A stretch of DNA of 64,000 nucleotides from an uncultured Drancourtella sp. (lineage in GTDB: Bacteria; Bacillota; Clostridia; Lachnospirales; Lachnospiraceae). Below the pieces are notes generated by a model. That model worked only from the letters and a program-made list of their open reading frames with translations. It was not told the origin of the DNA and searched no databases. Where the stretch lies: NCBI GenBank assembly GCA_937880845.1, contig CALFLL010000045.1, positions 62,001 through 126,000 of the forward strand. Direction: 5' to 3'. Of the stretch, positions 60,262-64,000 are shown piece after piece; position 1 is the stretch's first letter; each line of letters starts with the position of its first letter. A program made the translations under genes and the position numbers.

Positions 60262-60708
60262 ATGAAATTTGTAATTCAAAGAGTATTAGAAAGCTCTGTG
60301 AAAGTAGACGGAGAAGTAATCGGAAGTATCAGGAAAGGGTTTATGGTACTCATCGGCGTAGGTCAAAATGACACGAAAGAAATTGCCGATAAAATGATTA
60401 AAAAGCTGATCGGTATGCGCATTTTTGAAGATGAGAACGGAAAGACAAACCTTTCTCTGGCTGACGTAGACGGAGAGCTTCTGCTCATTTCACAGTTTAC
60501 TTTATATGCCAACTGTAAGAAGGGAAACCGCCCAAGTTTCATTGAATCCGGTGCCCCTGATATGGCAGAAGAACTGTATGAATACATTATTGCGAAATGC
60601 AAAGAACAGGTTCCGGTGGTAGAAAGAGGACGTTTCGGAGCAGATATGAAAGTTTCTCTCGTCAATGACGGGCCATTTACAATCGTGTTAAATTCAGAAG
60701 AATTGTAA
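60262..60708 (+). CDS. dtd: D-aminoacyl-tRNA deacylase Dtd
   Basis: A 148-residue homodimeric editing enzyme that removes D-amino acids (and glycine from tRNA-Ala) from tRNA. Active-site motifs are SQFTLYANCKKGNRPSF and the C-terminal VNDGPFTIVL (cross-dimer Gly-Pro). AAGGAG precedes the ATG. A long perfect hairpin follows the stop. Confidence 0.96.
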   Translation: MKFVIQRVLESSVKVDGEVIGSIRKGFMVLIGVGQNDTKEIADKMIKKLIGMRIFEDENGKTNLSLADVDGELLLISQFTLYANCKKGNRPSFIESGAPDMAEELYEYIIAKCKEQVPVVERGRFGADMKVSLVNDGPFTIVLNSEEL

Positions 60709-60712
60709 AAAC

Positions 60713-60766
60713 AAGACATAAAATCCTCAGGCAGAGTGTAATCTTTACCTGAGGATTTTATGTCTT
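60713..60766. terminator. Bidirectional terminator between convergent dtd and the YkgJ-family gene
   Basis: A perfect 19-base-pair stem, AAGACATAAAATCCTCAGG (60713-60731) with 60748-60766, and a 16-base loop. The minus-strand gene stop overlaps the 3' arm. Confidence 0.92.
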
Positions 60767-61430
60767 ATATCAGTTTAAAAAGCTTTTTACATTCTAAATA
60801 ACGAATATAAAATTCTTCAAAAAATGCATCCTGAGCATACGGTGTCAGATAGAATGTCTTCAAAAGATATATGGAAACCTGCTTTCGATAAGCTTCATTG
60901 GAATCTTTGGAAAGGTGCTCGCTTAAATCTTTTAACAGATAATGCCAGTCACAGATAAACTGTTCATATCGCTTCAAATCCGGTATACCAAGCCATTTTT
61001 TCACCTTAATCTTGGAGCGGTTTTCTTTTTTACATTCATGAATTTGAAGAAAATACCGAAAAGAACGGCCTTCATAAAAACGCCCCAATGGAAACATACG
61101 GCAAAATCCGGGACGAAACGCATGAATCCTGCAACGGCCGTTTCCATCAAGGAATGTACAGGACTGTGAAGAAACTGTCATTTTCAGATTTGGAAGGATC
61201 AGGCCGTCCACAACCTGAAGTTCGATGGCATAGGATAAAAGTTCCTCCATTGTCTGATGTAAGTTTGATGTAAGCTGCCGGATATCATAAGGATCCAGAA
61301 CAATAGAAGAACCCATACCCCGGCAGCAGGAAGAACAGCCCTGACAGCCGTTACAGTCTGCACGGACCATGTCATTTGCGGTATAGAGGGAACCGTCGGA
61401 TATCTCGTTTAAATCTACATTACGCTGCAT
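60765..61430 (-). CDS. YkgJ-family cysteine cluster protein
   Basis: A 221-residue protein with cysteines typical of the YkgJ zinc/iron-chelating family: ADCNGCQGCSSCCRGMGS, then SCTFLDGNGRCRIHAFRPGF with CRMFPLGRF. The YkgJ family is of unsettled function. It ends 17 bases before mnmA on the same strand and is likely cotranscribed after it. Confidence 0.85.
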   Translation of the reverse strand: MQRNVDLNEISDGSLYTANDMVRADCNGCQGCSSCCRGMGSSIVLDPYDIRQLTSNLHQTMEELLSYAIELQVVDGLILPNLKMTVSSQSCTFLDGNGRCRIHAFRPGFCRMFPLGRFYEGRSFRYFLQIHECKKENRSKIKVKKWLGIPDLKRYEQFICDWHYLLKDLSEHLSKDSNEAYRKQVSIYLLKTFYLTPYAQDAFFEEFYIRYLECKKLFKLI

Positions 61431-61447
61431 GATTTTTTCTCCTTTGT

Positions 61448-62512
61448 TTAAGAAATGATTCCGCCGCCAAGAACGATATCTTTATCGTACAATACAACAG
61501 CCTGGCCTTTTGTGATGGCTCTTTGCGGTTCATCAAATACAAGGGAAATATGATCGAGATCAAGTACCTGTATCGTGGCCCACTGTTCTTTTTGTTTGTA
61601 ACGGATTTTTGCTTTGGTACGAAAGGTCTGAGGTGGGATATCCCAGGCAATCCAGTTCATCTGGGAGGCCGTCAGAGTACGTGTATATAAATCTTCGTTT
61701 TTTCCAAGAACGATCGTGTTCGTTTCCGGGCAGATTTTACAAACATAAAGGGGATCCGGGGAAGTAACGCCAAGTCCTTTTCTCTGGCCGATGGTATAAC
61801 GGATGATTCCTTTATGTCTTCCAAGGACATTACCTTGCATATCCACAAAATCTCCCGGCGGATAGGTTTTGTGTGTCTGTATTTCAATCACCTTTGCATA
61901 GTCGCCATCCGGAACAAAACAGATATCCTGGCTGTCCGGCTTATCTGCATTGATCAGTTCATGGCTTTCTGCAAGTTTCCGTGTTTCGGTTTTACAAAAT
62001 TCTCCCAATGGGAAACGTGTGCGGGATAACTGTTCCTGCGTCATGGAGTAAAGGACATAGCTTTGGTCTTTTGTTTCATCAACCGCCTTTTTAAGGAGAT
62101 AGCGGTCTTCTTTCTTTTCAATTCTTGCATAGTGCCCTGTGACAAGGCAGTCAAAACCAAGCTGCATTGCTCTTTGGTAAAGCTTTTCGAATTTAATATA
62201 ACGGTTGCAGTCGATACATGGGTTGGGGGTGATTCCGTTTTCGTAAGCTGTTACAAAACGTCCGATCACTTCTTTTTTAAATTCTTCTTTAAAATTAAAT
62301 ACATAAAAAGGAATCCCAAGTCCGTATGCAACCCGTCTTGCGTCCTCCACATCGTCTAAGGAACAGCATGTATTTCGGCAGTCCAGTCCTGCGTCTTCAT
62401 TCTGATAAAGACGCATATTGATTCCCGTGCATTCATATCCCTGTTCCTTCATCAGGAAGGCAGCAGCACTGGAATCTACGCCGCCGCTCATGGCAATCAT
62501 AGCTTTTTTCAT
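61448..62512 (-). CDS. mnmA: tRNA 2-thiouridylase MnmA
   Basis: A 354-residue enzyme inserting sulphur at C2 of the wobble uridine in tRNA-Lys, -Glu and -Gln. The PP-loop is AMSGGVDSSAAAFLMKEQG. Catalytic cysteines occur in ITPNPCIDCNRYIKFEKL and DKPDSQDICFVPDGDY. The start at 62512 follows GGAGG; a longer reading from 62554 has no such site. The YkgJ-family gene follows it. A second tRNA thiolase, TtcA-like, is in the same window. Confidence 0.95.
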   Translation of the reverse strand: MKKAMIAMSGGVDSSAAAFLMKEQGYECTGINMRLYQNEDAGLDCRNTCCSLDDVEDARRVAYGLGIPFYVFNFKEEFKKEVIGRFVTAYENGITPNPCIDCNRYIKFEKLYQRAMQLGFDCLVTGHYARIEKKEDRYLLKKAVDETKDQSYVLYSMTQEQLSRTRFPLGEFCKTETRKLAESHELINADKPDSQDICFVPDGDYAKVIEIQTHKTYPPGDFVDMQGNVLGRHKGIIRYTIGQRKGLGVTSPDPLYVCKICPETNTIVLGKNEDLYTRTLTASQMNWIAWDIPPQTFRTKAKIRYKQKEQWATIQVLDLDHISLVFDEPQRAITKGQAVVLYDKDIVLGGGIIS

Positions 62513-62586
62513 GTTGTACCTCCGGATTTTTATAGATTTACGGTAGTATAGCATGAAAAAAAGCGGAATGCAACAGGCAATCCCTG

Positions 62587-62889
62587 CTAATCATGGACTG
62601 GTTTTTGATCGGTTCTGGATTTTACTTCCGTAATATTTCCAAAACCGCTTACCTCTATTTCATACCATGTGTTGCCGTTTTGAATGATATAAGTATAGTC
62701 ATTCCACAAACCTTCGTCATCAATGGATTCCGAAAGAATCTTACCGCCGCCGGATTGTTTTAGGGCAGAACGTCTTGCTTCGGAAGTGTCAACACGAAAT
62801 GTAAGAAGACCTGCGAATAGGAGCAAAACGATTGCGGCAGCAAGAAAAATGATGATACCGATGATTTTTTTGGTCGATATTGCTTTCAC
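62587..62889 (-). CDS. PepSY-like single-pass membrane protein
   Basis: A 100-residue protein with a short basic N terminus, one membrane segment (IIGIIIFLAAAIVLLLFAGL) and a small extracytoplasmic part. The pattern ARRSALKQSGGGKILSES and WYEIEVSGFGNITEVKS resembles a PepSY domain, a protease-inhibitor-like fold. The GTG at 62889 follows AGGAGGAAGG and is the best start; the ATG at 62925 has no ribosome binding site. Function unknown. Confidence 0.6.
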   Translation of the reverse strand: MKAISTKKIIGIIIFLAAAIVLLLFAGLLTFRVDTSEARRSALKQSGGGKILSESIDDEGLWNDYTYIIQNGNTWYEIEVSGFGNITEVKSRTDQKPVHD

Positions 62890-63022
62890 GTTTCCTTCCT
62901 CCTCTTCCTTTTCTATAAGATTCATTATATACTTATTATATTAGGAAAAAATGAAAGAAAACTTAAAATTCAAAATATTTTCATAATAGCATGTTATGGT
63001 GTTGTAGAATGGAGGGATAGGT

Positions 63023-63961
63023 ATGGCAAATATCATTGCAGTTGTATGGGATTTTGACAGGACTTTGGTAGATGGATATATGCAAGACCCGATTTTTGAA
63101 TATTATGGGGTAGATTCCTGTAAATTCTGGAAGGAAGTCAACCGATTACCGGATAAATATATGGAGGAACAGGGGGTGTTGGTAAATCCCGATACCATTT
63201 ATCTGAATCAGTTTATCCATTATGCAAAAGAAGGAAAGTTTAAAGGATTGACAAATGAAAAGTTAAAAGAATTCGGAAAAAAATTAAAGTTTTACCCGGG
63301 TGTTCCGGAGATTTTTGAGAAAACAAAAGCATTGATTGAAGATGATCCGGCTTACCAGGCATATGACATAAAAGTCGAACATTACATTGTCAGTACCGGA
63401 ATGACGCAGATTATAAAAGGTTCCAGTATCATGCCTTATGTGGAGCATGTCTGGGGGTGTGAGTTGATCGAAGGAAAAGATAATGAGGGCGATCCGTGTA
63501 TTTCCGAAATTGCTTATACGATTGATAATACCAGTAAGACGCGGGCGTTGTTTGAGATCAATAAAGGAGTACATAGCAAAGACGGAAGAGAAGGGGTGAA
63601 AGTCAACACAAAAATCCCGGAAGAGTTAAGAAGAGTCCATTTTGTCAATATGATCTATATTGCAGACGGTCCAAGCGATATACCGGCTTTTTCTCTGCTG
63701 AACAAAAACAACGGAGCAACCTTTGCAATCTATCCAAAAGGGAACAAAAAGGCCATGAGGCAGGTAGAGCAGATGCGTATGGACGGAAGGATCAATATGT
63801 ATGCAGAAGCGGACTTCAGAGAAGAAACAACAGCATATATGTGGATTTGCAATAAGATTACTGCGTTTGCCGATCGAATCCGACAGGAAGAAAAAAATAA
63901 GATTGCAAAATACGCAGCGGTCGAAACACCAAGACATTTGACAGAAGAAAGAGGCGAGTAA
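63023..63961 (+). CDS. HAD-superfamily hydrolase
   Basis: A 312-residue protein with the HAD aspartate motif VVWDFDRTLVDGYM at the N terminus and IADGPSDIPAFSLL as the C-terminal metal-binding motif. A middle motif GMTQIIKGSSIMPYVE gives the serine/threonine of motif II. It resembles larger phosphatase-type members with a long cap. Substrate unknown. It is preceded by GGAGGG and followed by a new open frame at the window edge. Confidence 0.82.
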   Translation: MANIIAVVWDFDRTLVDGYMQDPIFEYYGVDSCKFWKEVNRLPDKYMEEQGVLVNPDTIYLNQFIHYAKEGKFKGLTNEKLKEFGKKLKFYPGVPEIFEKTKALIEDDPAYQAYDIKVEHYIVSTGMTQIIKGSSIMPYVEHVWGCELIEGKDNEGDPCISEIAYTIDNTSKTRALFEINKGVHSKDGREGVKVNTKIPEELRRVHFVNMIYIADGPSDIPAFSLLNKNNGATFAIYPKGNKKAMRQVEQMRMDGRINMYAEADFREETTAYMWICNKITAFADRIRQEEKNKIAKYAAVETPRHLTEERGE

Positions 63962-63963
63962 GA

Positions 63964-64000
63964 ATGAAGAAATTTACGAAAAAAGAACTTTTTTCCGTTC
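63964..64000 (+). CDS. Start of an unidentified gene (truncated by window end)
   Basis: An ATG two bases after the HAD stop opens MKKFTKKELFSV and runs off the window. The basic start resembles a membrane or secreted protein N terminus, but too little is visible to assign it. Confidence 0.45.
   Translation, partial: MKKFTKKELFSV

Noticed and set aside
1..64000. tRNA, rRNA, CRISPR array, insertion sequence or prophage
   Set aside because: No cloverleaf with CCA end, no repeated spacers, no transposase or phage gene seen by reading both strands and the translated frames.

Overview
The window looks like core chromosome of a spore-forming, anaerobic Firmicute, most likely a Lachnospiraceae member (Clostridia). 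This is an inference from low to moderate GC, AGGAGG-type ribosome binding sites, sporulation genes (pdaA, yqfC, yqfD, a BofC-like protein, a SpoVB-like flippase), small clostridial families (DUF4250, DUF4321, DUF6472), a rubredoxin-fused flavin reductase and T-box regulation. I saw no rRNA or tRNA gene, insertion sequence, prophage or CRISPR array. Most genes lie on the + strand. Layout: 1-8.7 kb holds the 3' end of a UvrD/HelD-like helicase and a series of housekeeping genes: acyltransferase, rlmH, brnQ, a SpoU methyltransferase, a small P-loop kinase, a nitrilase-family amidase, a FUSC-type membrane protein, an HD phosphohydrolase and the flavin reductase-rubredoxin. 8.7-12.1 kb is a divergent pair, ilvE (-) and a T-box-controlled cstA (+). 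12.1-14.5 kb has a MATE exporter and pdaA on the - strand. 14.6-21.5 kb is a spore/housekeeping run: yqfC-yqfD-phoH-ybeY-flippase-pyridoxamine kinase-BofC-like-ynzC-5-formyl-THF cyclo-ligase-DUF4250. 21.6-26.6 kb is the most distinctive accessory locus: a five-gene operon built around an ER-type (Ser/His) signal peptidase of the SipW class. It encodes two small TasA/CalY-like secreted subunits, a 660-residue secreted protein ending in a CnaB-like domain, and a two-module TasA-like protein with a C-terminal membrane anchor. The four surface proteins read like subunits, tip and base of a cell-surface fibre. 26.7-38.5 kb is miaB, a small permease-like protein, mutS, mutL (with an endonuclease motif), miaA, a methionine-gamma-lyase-family enzyme and two FAD oxidoreductases. 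38.7-48.9 kb is an elongation/division cluster: DUF4321, radC, mreB-like, mreC, mreD, a very large PBP2, minD, minE, rodA, mgsA and a D,D-carboxypeptidase. The MreB-like protein has lost conserved catalytic residues and minC is absent. 49-55.8 kb holds a radical SAM gene, then an ylm/division cluster (HlyD-like protein, YggS, SepF, YlmH, LspA, RluD-like) and a cytidylate-kinase-like protein. 55.8-64 kb has a divergent LysR regulator and aminotransferase sharing a palindromic operator, a DUF3737 beta-helix protein, a TtcA-like thiolase, DUF6472, dtd, a YkgJ-family protein, mnmA, a PepSY-like membrane protein and a HAD hydrolase. How the genes work together: peptidoglycan synthesis and shape (mreBCD, PBP2, RodA, carboxypeptidase) sits next to site selection (MinDE) and Z-ring assembly (SepF). 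Translation fidelity is served by many RNA-modifying enzymes (RlmH, SpoU methylase, MiaA, MiaB, TtcA-like, MnmA, RluD-like, Dtd) scattered through the window.
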